Positions 1 to 12,853 of a stretch of 64,000 bases of DNA are shown here, piece by piece; position 1 is the first letter of the stretch, and each line of letters opens with the position of its first letter. A model generated the notes under the pieces. That model ran no database searches. It was not told where the DNA came from and saw only the letters and a list, made by a program, of their open reading frames with translations. A program made the position numbers and the translations under genes. Source of the stretch: Scleroderma bovista (lineage: Eukaryota > Basidiomycota > Agaricomycetes > Boletales > Sclerodermataceae); contig JAYMGJ010000346.1 of the NCBI GenBank assembly GCA_037178675.1, forward strand, positions 124,001 to 188,000. Direction: 5' to 3'.

Positions 1-180
1 GATGGGCTTGTACATGTACAGAGTTCATGGTCGATTACAATGCAGTTAATAGGGGTGCTATGATGGCACGAAAAGGATGTGAACGAAAAATGGAATCTGT
101 CGACAAACAGGACAACTGAACATCCTGAAACAACAAAAGCGTTCCACGATTGTTGGGCGACGTGGCGACGGAAACATCAA

Positions 181-1527
181 TCAGCTTACAAGGGCGGCGT
201 CAGTCAGAACTAGATGAGAACTGTCGTCAATTAGTGACTCAACGGGGAGAGACGAGGCGACATTGGGCCTATCAAGCAGGCACGACCAACGGTAATGAGG
301 GACAGAGAAGTGAGCTACGCACTCGTCGCCAGACTCGGAACCATTACCCAGGACTGCTGAGGGCATCGCAGCCACGATGGGCTTTGTGGTCTCTTCAACA
401 AACCAGATTCGTTTGGGCGCCGGTCCATCGTCAACGACCACGGTGGTCAATTTAGCACGCTGTTTGGTGCGTGCCGTTTCTACATCGGCCGCTGTCAGAT
501 TAGTGTATCCCTTAGCCTCGGGGAAATTGTTTGGGCACGTAGGTGTCGTATGATTCTGAAAGAACCGACGGCACTTGAAGCAACCAGAGTTATCCTGCAA
601 CAGTTTCCGCTCTTCTTTGGTGAGGGGAGGAAGATGGACGCGGGTCTTCCCTTCAGCAGCCGCCTTGGTGTCTCTCGATCTCACATTCGTCACATGGCTT
701 GCCTGCAGTGGCCGGCGATTCGATGCACGGAGGGCAGCCTCAACAGCTCTCTTCTGCCAAAGAATGTCGCGCAATCGTTTCTCGTCGAGTAGACGGACCT
801 TCTCGATCCACTTGCGAAGGTCTTTCTCAGCGGCGACATCGGCCAAGCGGTAATCTGCGAGAAGGTCGGCATGCATATGACTCTCGAGATAGTAACAGAG
901 TCTTTCATCAGAGAGGTGGGAAGGGTCACCATGGAGCAGGTCATTCTGACTCTGGATTTCGGCAGCCCACACATGGAAAGGCTTCTCACCCTGGGTGGAT
1001 GCCCACATCTTCTGACGAACCACAGCGACCCAGTCAGAAGGTAGCCAGTACGAGCGAACCTCCTGCATGAACTCTGCAAACGACAAGGCGTTGAGGCGAT
1101 CATAATCACTAATGTACCAGTCTTGGACGCGGGGTTCCTGAAGATTCCAGGCAACTCTCACTACTTGGTCCCTTTCAGCTACATCCTTCTGTCGAAAGAA
1201 CCGGCGGCATCCCATCTCCCAAGCCTGAAGCGCTTCAGGAGTGAGGTCACCAGGGGTAAGAAGAGGCGGTTTGTTCGTAGCCGGTTGTTCACAGCGACCC
1301 GTTTTGGATGAAGACATAACAGCGGTATTGCGATAAGGGGGCAAAGAATAATCAGAACTGTCGGACGAGGAGAGGGTCTCGCAGGGAGATGATAGTGGAG
1401 ACAGTGTCGATACAGGTAACGGTTGCCGTTGCGATGGGGTAACAGGGACTCTGGTGGCCCTACCTCGACTTCGCGTAGTCAAGGGGTAAGGAACAGTGAA
1501 GGGCGTCGAAGTCGCTCTTAGGAGCAC
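181..1527 (-). mobile_element. Gag-like ORF of an LTR (Ty3/gypsy-type) retrotransposon
   Basis: An open frame of 448 codons reads leftward. The N-terminal ~90 residues are Ser/Pro/Thr-rich. The middle (about residues 90-260) looks like the retrotransposon gag capsid region of fungal gypsy elements, with a conserved WxxxxQxxxxxW-type pattern. Near residue 325 is one zinc-knuckle-like motif, CFKC followed by six residues, His, four residues and Cys, which is slightly longer than the standard CX2CX4HX4C. Gag packages element RNA. The frame ends in TGA at 181-183. Protease, reverse transcriptase and integrase would lie to the left of the window, so whether the element is complete cannot be judged. 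The first codon is uncertain because part of the N-terminus may be upstream read-through; a more internal ATG is possible. Confidence 0.72.
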
Positions 1528-1840
1528 GTTGAAAAAAGTGGAAACTTACCGTTCTACGAGGAATAACACGTAAACAGACGAGATAGTAAACCTAGACTGG
1601 CGTGTGTATATGAATCGCGAATGTATGCGTGAGGTTACACAGAACGCAGACAACGGAGAGTGAGAGTGAGTGACAATGTGGGCAGCGTCAGACAAACGGA
1701 GCAGAAATGAAGCACGGCATGTATGGCATCTTACAGACGAGTTGCGTGTCTCCGACTTGAGTTTACGAGGCCCGAGTCTATTGTCTCGAATATGAATCGA
1801 CAATACGGACTACGCTTAGTATGAGGCGGTCGATTCGGTC
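1528..1840. other. Retrotransposon leader/LTR candidate and start of an intergenic promoter
   Basis: No gene is visible. Upstream of gag on the minus strand, this stretch should hold the leader and possibly a 5' LTR, but I cannot place TG...CA ends or a primer binding site. Around 1778-1803 a short imperfect palindrome (ATTGTC...GACAAT) may be terminal or regulatory. Confidence 0.25.
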
Positions 1841-1845
1841 ACGTG
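1840..1845. promoter_or_regulatory. CACGTG E-box upstream of the KEN-box gene
   Basis: The palindrome CACGTG within TCACGTGA lies about 75 bp upstream of the ATG at 1919. It is a binding site class for bHLH factors such as Cbf1. The site is seen in the sequence; its function is inferred. Confidence 0.3.
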
Positions 1846-1918
1846 ATGGTGTAGGATGCGCCTTGTCACGCGCGCGTCACAGACATACCCTCAACTTGAA
1901 CGAACACTGACTAGGACG

Positions 1919-4445
1919 ATGAACCATCCTCGCTACAGCGTCCTCGACCTCTTTGACCCGCTCACGACGACTACAACACCGACAAAAGATGCAGAAATAG
2001 ACAGGGAAGTCACAACACCAGACTCTGCGGCAGGGTCAGACAAGGAGAACGCTGCACCACAGTCCAGTGTTCCAACGCATCACGAGTCGGACAAGCTCAC
2101 GATGACCGCGTTCTTTAACCGAACATATAAAATACAGCACACTCACTTTTCCTCGCTTCCACACAGGAAACGCCTCGTTGATGTTGGAGATGCTACCGTG
2201 ACCATAGACGATCCTTCGGAGATGCTGTCGGTACTCGCAATATCAGAGGCTGGCGCAGATGACATGGAGGAGGAGAACCCGTCGTCTGGAGATCATGTCT
2301 CATTTGATGATTACTTGGCAACTCCAGTTACCAACCGTCGTTCAGAAGCAGACGAAGCATGTACGCCGCGACCGTCGTCTTTTGCGAAGCAAGTTCGTTC
2401 GCCACTAGCAGACATTTCCCTGGATGCAACTCCTGTCCCGCGAAAAATTGGGAAGCCCGCCACCAATGTGGCTGCATTTGATCACCAGCCTTCTCCAACC
2501 GTCGTTCGAGTGCCCCATCCATCGTCGTTGGCAACCCTCACACAATCTCCTTTATCACATGTCGCAATAACTATGGATTCATCTCGAGGAGATGAAGAAG
2601 GGATTTCCCCTTTAACCGGAATACTACCAGAGGATGATGGTGTTATCATAGTTGTCTCAGAACCGTCTAACACCGATGACACGCTCACCATATCCACTTC
2701 CTTTCCCCTCCTTACGGAGACCCACCTATCTGAATCTGCATTACCCCCATCCCCGTCCTCCATCAACAAGGAACTTCCACAAGATATCTTAGAAGACCCT
2801 GCCTTCCTCTCCGCAGACATTCGGCCTCGACCTCAGCGCACTCGCTCCAATACATTGTCTGCTCCAGGCTGCTCCCTAGATCCCAGCCGATTATCTGTTG
2901 ACCTCCAGTCTTCGTTCAACTGGCAACTCCAATGTCCTGACGTGTCGTTCGACCTTTTGAATGATCGCATTTCCTTTTTCGGTGGCGATTCGTTCGTGTT
3001 GGCCACAGAACTCGACGAGTTTGATGCACAAGCTAATGATGAGATGATGGAAGCGCTCGCCAGAAGACAGAGGAAGAAGGTGGCGAATGAGCAGATACGA
3101 GATAATGCTCCGATCGATGTCAAACTCGACCTACAGCCCGCTGATTACGCGCCAGGCTCACCGATTGTGACATGTAAGTTTGGTGCACATTATACCAACG
3201 AATCTGACACCCGTTTCCTACAGCGGCAGAAAAGATGAGGAAACCAGATTCTCCTATCTCTTCATCCGAGGAGTCAGGTACGTCAGTCTCATTTCTTCCA
3301 GACCCATTGCTAATCCCCTTCCCCGTGTAGCAGCTGTCAACATAGTAAAATCAGCACCGAAACGAAGCCTGTTGCCCGCTTTCACGACTTCGCCATCTGT
3401 GCGACCCGCTTCTAAGTCAAGGCGAGCAAGCCTTGTCTCCATTACACATAGCCCACAAGCCCGCGATGCTTGTAAGGAAGACCCGGTGTCTCAAGTACAA
3501 CCTCCTGAAATCTCATCCGAACCTTCTATCCGTGTGTAATCCTACCTATCTGGTAGTTCACTACTAACCTCTGTTGGCCCTGCATAACAAATTATGTCTT
3601 CCTCTTAACTGCACCATGAAGTCCTGGCATCCGCAACGCCGCATAGACAATTGGCATACCCACCGAAGTTTGTAGCACCTGCGCCCGTCCACGCACTTCG
3701 CATTGTCAAGCGACCAAAGGTCCAGTCGCAGTTCCGTGATGTGCCGACATCCGCTCTCCCGGAGCCCAGCAAAAATGGTTCAATCAGCACCATTGCTACA
3801 GCCAGAACTGAGGCGCGACAACCACCACAACCGTTGGACTCCCAGCCCCATGTACCGGCTCGTCCACAACCTCTTCACCGCCCCATCCTCAAGGGAGTCT
3901 TGCGCCCTCCTCCAGGTCATGCGTCAGGCCTTGCACTCCCTCTGCCTGCTCAACCTGCCCCAGCAGTGAAGAGCAATGCTGAAGACGGTACGAAGGTTAG
4001 CATGAAGAGCAAGCTCACCGGAGTACTTGGTCTGAGGACAAAAGGCACCGAACCCACTTGCGCTACAGACACGGGGGTTGCACTCACTGCTGTTTCTACC
4101 TTGGCTGGAGTCAAAGCACGCGTACAGAGACCCATTTCTGGACCTAATCCACAGGGTTCCTTGTCGAGCAAGTCGTCCTCCACCTCACAGGCCAAAATGC
4201 CCTCATCTGCCACGGGGAGGATCAGTGCTCCTAAGTCTCTCCGTCCTCGATCACGCCTTACGGTTAATTCTTCTGAAAATGGAGTGACCGCTGCCTCCAC
4301 GAGTGGCAATGGTATACCCACGCACCCTCGGCCAGCAGCATTGCCACTTTCCAGACTTCCTGCGCCTGCTTTTGGGACGCAGAAATCAAAATTAATTGTG
4401 CCTGGGTCTGCGACTATTGGCCGACCTGGGACTACGCGTCGGTGA
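1919..4445 (+). CDS. Ser/Pro/Thr-rich protein with a KEN box, function unknown
   Basis: Exons 1919-3173, 3224-3277, 3331-3535 and 3647-4445 join in frame into about 770 residues. The first two introns are 50 and 53 nt; the third is 111 nt and its ends are the least certain. The ATG at 1919 was preferred over the in-frame ATG at 1856 because the protein looks structured from MNHPRYSVLDLFDPL onward. No enzyme domain was recognised. The protein is low complexity and disordered-looking, with many SP/TP sites, a KEN degron-like box at residues 42-44 (SDKENAAP), an RSPLADI segment near residue 160, and a basic Pro/Ser-rich C-terminal third. KEN boxes are recognised by the anaphase-promoting complex, so a cell-cycle-regulated protein is possible, but this is inference only. 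Confidence 0.6.
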
Positions 4446-5816
4446 CTTGACATCCCTCAGGCCTCAAGCACGAACTTTGGATGGGAATGGGATGCAACTC
4501 TTTACGCCTGAGCAAGAACTCAAGTTACGGTATACTCATGCTCTCTAGATTTGATCCAGCATACATGCATCACTGTTACCTCGCACTCCCACATTTTCTT
4601 CTTATGACTCTTGTTCTCCATTGCTTTGTTCATGAACTTGCAGGACCGTCTTTCTCGCTATTGCAACCGATCACTTCACGGCTGTACCGATGTTTGCGCT
4701 GCATTTATTGCACTTTCATATGACCAATCTCCTTTGGAACTATTCAGTTCGTGCACAGTTGTACACGTTATGGAAACGTCTTCTCTACGATACTCATATT
4801 GGCTTTGTAAATTACACAAGAATTCAACATACCAAATTGGAGCATGAAACCTGCCAGCACGGTGACGTCCTTAGACCCTCCTAACATAACAGCGGCTGGA
4901 CGACCCAACCCACGCTAGGCTGTTTCGCAAACCAACGCGATTACTGTGGCACAACAAACCCGAGTTAGTCTAGCATGCAAACGCGTGCTTTTTGAACAAG
5001 TGACATCTGCTATAGATCGTACTTGTATGATGAAGGGAACCGAACTTCGTCGTTTAACTTTGAAGGACAATGATGGCCTATACTCGTGTACTTACAAGGG
5101 ACCATTGAAACGATGCGTTTACGCTGGCTGTTGGTATATTGCGGGTGATAACCATAAAGCCACTGTCACCTAGACTATCGTGAGACGAAGAGACATCACT
5201 TAGCGGCAAATTAGACTGATGGAGCCTGCAAGTAGTTCAAGAGCTGAAGAAACAAGAGAAACGGGGTATTTTGTGGACATACCGGCTTCGATTAGTCTCC
5301 CGTAGGCAACCCTCCAAATTTGAAGGAAGATAATTAGGCTTCAATGTTTTTACCTTGGGCACGGGCTGCAGAAAGGAAATCCACTGGGAGCTTTAAGTCA
5401 CAACGCGGATTGCGACACATTCAATCATATGATCAGGCTATGCCAGCGATGCAGGAGCCAACAGTGGAACAAATGCAAAATGCGTTGATCAGGGGGCGCC
5501 CACACGACGATGTCAAGAAGTGCTCTACAGCTCCGTTCCAGATGGAAGAAGCATCCGACTTGACGACATAAACAAAAAGTAGTTCTCGAAGGTAGTTGAT
5601 ATGACCCTAGGCTGGTCAAATGTCAATCTGACGGTTGAGTTGACGACTTCGGTCGGTGTCTCTTACACATTCCAACGTCGTGTCGGAGGCACTCATCGTT
5701 CGCTCTTGAGATCCTTTCGGAATTGTCCGGGGCGCCAGAAACCTTGTCAAGCAAGTTACCTCAGACGCGACCATAAGACTCTATTCACTGTCGTTACTCT
5801 GGTTCTGACGACTATC
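4446..5816. other. Intergenic region without a recognisable gene
   Basis: About 1.37 kb separates the KEN-box gene from the TMA46-type gene. The short frames here have no recognisable domain and no consistent splice structure. The right end should carry the TMA46 promoter, but I see no clear TATA box. Confidence 0.5.
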
Positions 5817-7221
5817 ATGCCTCCTAAGAAGCAGAACGTGCCTTCGTCATCCAAGGTGAAGGAAGACAAGGTGCGCCACATCGTGCGCCGTGGAGATCTC
5901 TTCTGTGGCTGACCGCTTCCGCGAAAGACCTTTGGGCTGAAAAATGTGTGCATCAACTGCTCCTATCGAAGATCTTGTACTCAATGACCATGGGCGCAGA
6001 AAAACAAGTCGGCCAAAGTACAGAAGCAAGTGCAGCAAATTCAGGCCCAAGCCTCTGCGGCTGGCAAATCAAAGCAGACACTCGCCAAGGAAAGGGAAAA
6101 AGAACTACGCGCAAAGGAGAAGGCCGATGAAGAGAAACGTAAGAAGGAAGAAGCTGCCCTGTTCAAGCCTGTTCCGCAATCTCAGAAGATTCCCTTTGGA
6201 GTCGATCCCAAGACAATCCTATGTGCTTACTTCAAGGCTGGCACTTGTGAGAAGGGAAACAAATGCAAGTTCAGTCACGATGTTGACGTCGGCCGCAAGG
6301 TAGAGAAGAAAAATCTGTACGAGGATAGCAGAGAGGAGAACATGAAAGGTTCGTGTGTGGTACGCTGCCTTATCTTCGGGTGCTACCGTGTTAAATGCAT
6401 CGACTCAAGATACCATGGAGAACTGGGACGAGGAGACTCTTCGCAGAGTTGTTCTCTCGAAACACGGAAATCCACGCTCGACAACTGATGTATGTGAGCC
6501 TGACAATGTTTGGGCTTGCCTGACCAATGTATACACTCCCAGATCGTGTGCAAATTCTTCATTGAAGCCATAGAAACTAAAAAGTGCTTATGATCACACA
6601 CCACGCCTCCCAGTCAGTGACATTCTTGCAGGTTTGGTTGGTTCTGGGAATGCCCCAATGGTGACAAGTGCCAGTATCGGCATGCCCTCCCCCCAGGTTT
6701 CGTCCTCAAGTCCGAGAAAAAGGCTGCGGAGGAAGCTGCGAAAGCAAACGTGATCAGTCTTGAAGACTTTATCGAGACTGAAGTACATCCTTGCAATACC
6801 GAGCAAAGATCTCATACTAATACGTCATGTAGCGACACAAGTTGGGAACAAATCTTACACCTGTGACACTGGAGACGTTTGCCATTTGGAAGAAGACGCG
6901 GATGGACAAGAAGTTGGCTCAAGCTGAAGCCCTCCGCAAAGCCAAAGAACAACAGTACACAGCAGGCAAGAACACTGGTATGAGTGGCCGAGATCTGGTG
7001 AGATGTCACTTCCCGATCACTATTGTCTTATTATTTATAATATGCGACTATAGTTCCAATTCAACCCGGAGTGGTTCGAAGACGAAGAAGAGGAAGACGA
7101 CTGGGATATTTCACAGTACAGACGCACACAGGAAGAGGAGTATGCCGAATTGCGACAACCGGAGCGACAGCTCGGTAACCTGAGTCTGGACGATGCGGAT
7201 GGAAATGGAAGTGAGCGCTGA
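5817..7221 (+). CDS. TMA46: CCCH zinc-finger translation machinery-associated protein, TMA46/ZC3H15 family
   Basis: Eight exons (5817-5870, 5928-5945, 6000-6348, 6410-6489, 6543-6583, 6632-6782, 6833-6997, 7054-7221) join without a phase conflict into 341 residues, close to yeast Tma46. The order is: MPPKK start, a Lys/Glu/Gln-rich helix, a first CCCH finger ([19 protein letters not shown]), an acidic linker, a second CCCH-type finger spanning IVCKFFIEA to [10 protein letters not shown], the LETFAIWKK segment that partners of DRG GTPases share, and an acidic tail. The family (Tma46, DFRP1) binds and stabilises a developmentally regulated GTP-binding protein and associates with ribosomes in the cytosol. 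All introns are 49-68 nt with GT-AG ends. Confidence 0.93.
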
Positions 7222-7353
7222 ACGTGCTTTTCACTAGTTTATGTATTACTGCGTATGTAGTCATTTGACACGTCCCGTATGTAATAAGACTGGTGCTTTG
7301 CAGAAAATACCTTTCCTTATTTTTCCACTTCCTTGCGACTGAAGCAGTAAAGC

Positions 7354-10040
7354 ATGTCCCGTATTCCACAAGGATCAACGCCTCGATCTCAGACTCGTCC
7401 TTCAGTGAAAACAACACTCGTTCCCCCCACTTCTCGTTCTCGCGCGTCGTCTCCTTCCAAACTAGCAACTGCAAGTTCTCCAGCAACACCTCGTCCGAGA
7501 ACTAAATCGATCCCCAAATCCCCTTCGAAATCGGTTCGCCGAGCATCGCCTGAGGGAGATGTTCCTGTGCCAAAGACACCTGCTCTTAGCATCAAGGAAG
7601 CTATTGCGCTCAAGCGTGCGGAAGCAAAGAAGGCAACAGTGAAGAATTCTACTGGTGGGAACCTTGACACCTTCGAGGGGCTGGAGGATGCTATACCTGG
7701 GTCCCTTTCTGCAAAGAAAGAGGAGGATGATACTCTTGAACTCGGTCGCTGGTCCGTAAAGGAAACCATTGAACGTGCCCGTAGCACAGGTGCGCTAGCT
7801 GAGTCTTGTTCTTCTCAAAAGAGCTAATCGAACAAGGTTCATGTTTTAGGGTCCATCAATCTTGCTTCCCGTTCCTTACCATGCTTACCATCGGCATTAT
7901 TTGACATTCATCTTGGAGTTACACCTGACCCCCTGAAGTCAGTACCCCAAGAACCTCCCATAACCACCTCCGAATCGTCAACGAGACGTCCAACGCAGCG
8001 AAGTGGTCCGTCCTGGTTTGAGGCACAAGATTTACAGGTGCTGAAAGCCTGGAGTAATGAAATTGTCGAGATCCAACATGAGATTTCGCTTTTTGGATCC
8101 TTGAAAGTTGTTGATGTATGCTCACTCTGTCTCTACGACCTGCCCAAGCTGACTTTTGAACTCAACTTCAGTTGCACCAAAACAAGATTTCAAGTCTTCC
8201 CGAGACCTTCGCTGACCTCACGGCTTTAACTACCTTAGACCTTTCCCATAATTCCTTAACATCGCTTCCCCGTAATATGTGGACCTTGCCCGCTCTCGCC
8301 AGTCTAAACCTGTCGCACAATTCCCTTACATCTCTACCCTTCGGCGCGCCTTTTGCGAATAGTTCTCGTTCTGGAAAGGGGGACACGTGGAGTACTGGAG
8401 GTTTCTTTGGACCCGTCATTACCCGTTCGACAACCCCTCTACCTCGTTTACTATGCTTGGACATTTCGTTTAACAAGCTTACTGCTTCTGCGATTGATTA
8501 CCGCAATGTTCCATCTGGTCTGACCAAGCTGGACCTCTCTTCAAACCCTCTCGCAGCAGATGACGCAGAATCTCCCGCACTAGTACGCGCTCTAGGGTCC
8601 CTCAAGAATCTGAAAGAGCTGCTCTTCTCGCATGCTGACATATCGGATGATGCTTTCCCCGCTTGTCTGACGAGCCGCGATGTACCCCCGATATTTTCTG
8701 CGTTGCGAGTCCTGGACCTTGAAGAGACCCAAGCGACTACTGATGCTATTCAGGCAGCGCTTTCGGGGCTCAAGCAGACCCTCTCATTTGAGTTTACCAA
8801 AGACGAGCCACTTGAAGACACCCTCAAAATTTTGGTTGGGAAGAGGGTGCTCAAGGAGCCCTGGGAGATCGAGGCAGAGAGACGGGCAAGACATAAGAGC
8901 GCACGATCTTATGGCTCCCAGTTGTCTGTGAGTTCGTTGAGGGAACTTCCATCTCCACAAGGGCCCATCAAGGAGGCATGGGAAATCGAGGCTGAGCAAG
9001 GCTTACTCTCGGAGGGCGGACGACGACGTGCCAGAGTGGCAGCGGCCCAAGGGACCACCTCCTCAGTCATCGCTCCGTCAGAACGGAAGAGGAATCCCGC
9101 GAATGGTTCCATGCTGTCCTCTTTGCCAAATCCCGGCAGGTCCCAATCACCGACCGTGAACTTGAGCAACTCTCAGTATTATAATGCACCGACCCAGACA
9201 CTGACACTTCCTCCGTCAGCACCTCCAACTCGATCACACACACGTTCCTTCTCGCTTGCAGCATCCGTTCATGGTCCTTCGTCGTCGCAGGGGAAGATTG
9301 ACATTGCACTTCCAACGCCTACGCTCCCCATTTCGATCATATCAGCGCAACCGTTCGCGCAGACCTTGAAGACGCTCGTGTTGAGTGGCAGGAAGCTAGA
9401 TTTAAGTGTCGCGCTTCCGACAATCACAGGCGAATCGGGTGTTCCTTTGTTGCCAAATCTTGAAGAACTTGCCCTTGATGGTTGTGGTCTTGGTGATAAT
9501 ATCACCGTGACCCACCAGGAAGAAGGCAGCTCATCAACTCCGGCAAGACTGACAGAGGCTTTAATCCCACTGATCGGACGATTGTTCCCAAGCCTGAGGA
9601 CTCTTGATCTGACATACAACCTATTCACCTCTGCGACGCTGCGGAAGGATGTTCTTGTGAACCTCATCATGGCTTCTTCGGAAGATACGCCTGTTCCGCG
9701 GCCAGGTCTTAGACACCTTCGGCTCAGGGGGAATCGCATCACCGATCTCGATGGATTCCAGGAAGTCGCTGAGATGTTCAAAGGCCATCGCGTCGTGTCC
9801 GATTGGAAACTCGAGGAGCTCGACTTGAGGGATAACGAGATCGCCAAATTGCCAGCGGAACTTGGATTATTACCACTAGACGTGTTTCTCGTTGATGGCA
9901 ACGTGTAAGTCAATGATACATCGAATGCGAACCCCATTTATTCACAGCAATGTAATAGCTTCAGAATTCCTCAAAGGAAAGTGTGGGAGCGTGAGGGAAC
10001 AAAGGGATTGTTGAGCTGGTTGCGCGGACGATTGGAGTGA
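7354..10040 (+). CDS. Leucine-rich repeat protein with a disordered N-terminus
   Basis: Four exons (7354-7789, 7850-8115, 8172-9904, 9959-10040) give 838 residues. Residues 1-90 are Ser/Thr/Pro/Arg-rich. Leucine-rich repeats follow from about residue 235 (LTTLDLSHNSLTSLP and ALASLNLSHNSLTSLP), then a long polar linker holding two copies of an EAWEIEAE-like motif, and a second LRR block (LRHLRLRGNRITDL, LEELDLRDNEIAKLP). It ends in a conserved-looking FRIPQRKVWEREGTKGLLSWLRGRLE tail of LRRC40-like proteins. LRR domains mediate protein-protein contacts; partner and location are unknown. The ATG at 7354 lies 132 bp after the TMA46 stop, so the two genes are tandem and closely spaced. Confidence 0.85.
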
Positions 10041-10237
10041 AATTGGAGTGAAGATATTCCGGAAACTACTTTGACAGTTCTGCAGTAAATGGACTCATTT
10101 TGTGCACACAATTATGTTCCTCGTGCGGCACGAGGATTACTTCGCAATATTCATATCTTGACTTTCTATCTTGAATGTACATGACATGAAAGTGGGCGAA
10201 ATAGAGATAGAATACAATAATGATGCTGTACGGGAGT

Positions 10238-12853
10238 TCATGTTTGCGGACCGTCCGTGGTGCTATCTGCTTGCTGTACCCACATGTCTTGATATAGACC
10301 ACTCAGGCGCAATAATTCCTCGTGTGTCCCTTGTTCCACTACTTGTCCATCTTTCAAGACAATGATAAGATCTGTTAAACGGCGACGGTGGTGTAGATCT
10401 TGATCGATACTCATCATACAGAAACAAACTCACCCGCCTCTACGATTGTACGTAGTCTATGCGCGATAAAAATGCTCGTCCGAGCACTATCCAATAAGGT
10501 ACTGTTGATGCTTCGCATGATTTCGGATTCGGTTTGAGCGTCAAGAGCTGACGTCTGTGGCAGATAAAATAAAGAGCACCTTGCGAATAATAATACTCAC
10601 TGCTTCGTCGAAGAATAAAATTGGGGGATTCTTGAGCAACACCCTGGCGATAGCCAGTCGCTGCTTTTCCCCTCCGGATATCATAAGTCCGCGTTCGCCA
10701 ACGGTCGTTTTGTACCCGTCTGGCAGACTCATTATAGCGTCATGCACACTTGCCTTGATAGCTGCAGCTTTAACTTCTTCATCAGTTGCATCAAGACGTC
10801 CATAACGAATGTTATGCAGAATATCCGAATGGAACAGAGGCGTATCCTGAGGCACGACTCCGATAAAGCGCCGCAAACTCTCGGTCTGAATATCATGGAT
10901 GTCCTGGTCGTCAATGAAAATCCTCCCCGACCAGGGGTCGTAAAAGCGATAGAGGATACGGAAGACAGTGGATTTTCCACAGCCGGAGGGACCGACGATG
11001 GCAACTTTTTTGCCAGCCGGTACAGTGAAAGAAAGGTTCCGGAAGATAGGTCGATCAGGGTGATATCCAAAGGTAACATTGTCAAAGCGGATTGAACCAC
11101 CATTGAGTATGAGTGGTTGAGCTCCAGATCTGTCCTGGTTGAAAATTGCTGGGGTGGTCTATTACGAGGCAACCACATGCTTACTTTAGTAGGCATGTTC
11201 TCCATTTGCAGATTGAATAGTATCTCCATATCCAGCAAATTTTGACGGAGTTCCCGGTAAATCGAGCCAAGGAAATTGAGGGGGAGCGATAATTGGAAAA
11301 TAAGCTGGTTCACCATCACAAGGTCACCGACCGTCATCGTCCCTAAAGAAATATCCATTTAACAGGGATTTAATTGATAGTAAAAGACGTGATACCGTTC
11401 AGCACCCCTTGAGCAGCCAGAAACATGGTAGCTGTGAGTGCCGTTGAGAATATGACGTTCTGACCAGAGTTTAGATATGCCAAGGATGTTGTAATCTTGA
11501 CAGATGACTTCTCATATTCCTCAAGATGCTTGTCATACTGGGCAACCTCATACTTTTCGTTGTTGAAGTGCTAACGAAAGGCGGGATAAGCCAAGAATCC
11601 GCGCTGTGGACTCAACGTACCACATACTTTCACGGCTTCATAGTTTATCAAAGAATCCACGCTGACAGCGGCAGCTCTGTTATCTGCCTTGTTTGCATCT
11701 CGACGAAAATGTGTCCTACGACGGTGTGAGAAAGGGTCGATTGTACACCCAGAGATCTGACCTCCATGAAGTCGTCCGGACAGTAAACCACGTGTATGCC
11801 GCCAAGGTTGTTAAAGTTATGGCAGCAAAATCCCAGCCAAATTTGTACGTCTCGAGATACAGTCAGTGTGAACAAATATTTATCATGAAATATTGAAGAT
11901 ACCAAAATGCCGCAAACCATGGTTATTTCAAAGGCAGTTGGAACGATCCGGAATAGGACAGCTTGGAGTATGAACGCAATACCTCTGAACGTTTGTGAAA
12001 TTAAAATTCGAGACATACGAAAAGCTGGGCGCACTTCGTTCCACGATCGATGGCGCGTGTTAATGCGCCAGTCTGACGAGACAAATGGAATTTGAGGTTC
12101 AAATTCAACAAATGCTCAAACGTTTCCCGTGCAACCTTGCGGATGGCACGCTGGCCGATGTTGGCAAATACAGCGCTCAATAGTTCTCCGAAGAGAGTGG
12201 CTCCAATGCGCGCAGTTCCATCTAGGATGTCCATCAGTACCAAACTGGGACTCATATATGTTCAAGTACACCCAAGTATGAGCGATCCAGCTACAACCCA
12301 GACTGTTGCGTGGGAGCCCGGTTCGAGGCTAAGCATATCGATAACGCTCTTGAACAATTGAGGGACTTGTACGTTCAACACCTTTCCTTGATAATTGAGT
12401 GCCTTGCAGCAGAGCTTGGAAGTACGGTGGTCATACCTTTCCCGTGATCAGTAAAGTAAACCCAAGGATAACACGCCCTCTTGTTCCCCAGTCATCCTTA
12501 GGCCAAACGTTTTCCATAAGCTTCCGAACAACTGTCCAGTCTTTCCTTCGTTGCTCTCGGGCGGTGGTCCTGGACGGAGCACCACCTTTGGTGGCATCCG
12601 GAAGCTTGGTCGATTTAGCGTCGGTTTGAGTGTTCAACCTTACATTGCAGAAAGAAAAGGATCGAAAGTTTGTGCGGGTCTGAACGCCGATCCGAGGTAA
12701 GCGGGGAAGCAGGCAATTTGAAGCTAACGGTGTGATATTGAAGACACGGAGAGCAGACACACGAGGGAAAGGAGGGGGTGCAACACTCGAGAAGGCTTTA
12801 TAGATTGGAGAACGACAGCAAGTTCGTGAAAGGTGCGACCCGCCCACTAACAT
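10238..12853 (-). CDS. ATM1: Mitochondrial ABC half-transporter ATM1 (iron-sulfur pathway)
   Basis: Eleven exons separated by ten short introns read on the minus strand into roughly 695 residues. The ATG at 12853 opens an Arg/Ser-rich mitochondrial presequence. Then come the Atm1 signature [17 protein letters not shown], six membrane helices ([16 protein letters not shown], the conserved NYEAVK-FNNEKYE segment) and one nucleotide-binding domain: Walker [11 protein letters not shown]-loop [11 protein letters not shown], signature [13 protein letters not shown], Walker B ILFFDEA, H-loop FIAHRL. Atm1 homodimerises in the inner mitochondrial membrane and exports a glutathione-linked sulfur or Fe-S intermediate needed for cytosolic Fe-S protein assembly. 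All motifs are intact. It ends convergently 197 bp from the LRR gene stop. Confidence 0.95.

Noticed and set aside
7389..7787. 132-codon minus-strand frame opposite LRR gene exon 1
   Set aside because: Antisense of a low-complexity Ser/Pro/Lys exon; no motif.
9269..9937. 222-codon minus-strand frame opposite the LRR gene
   Set aside because: Antisense shadow of a Leu-rich coding exon; Ser/Arg-rich without a family match.
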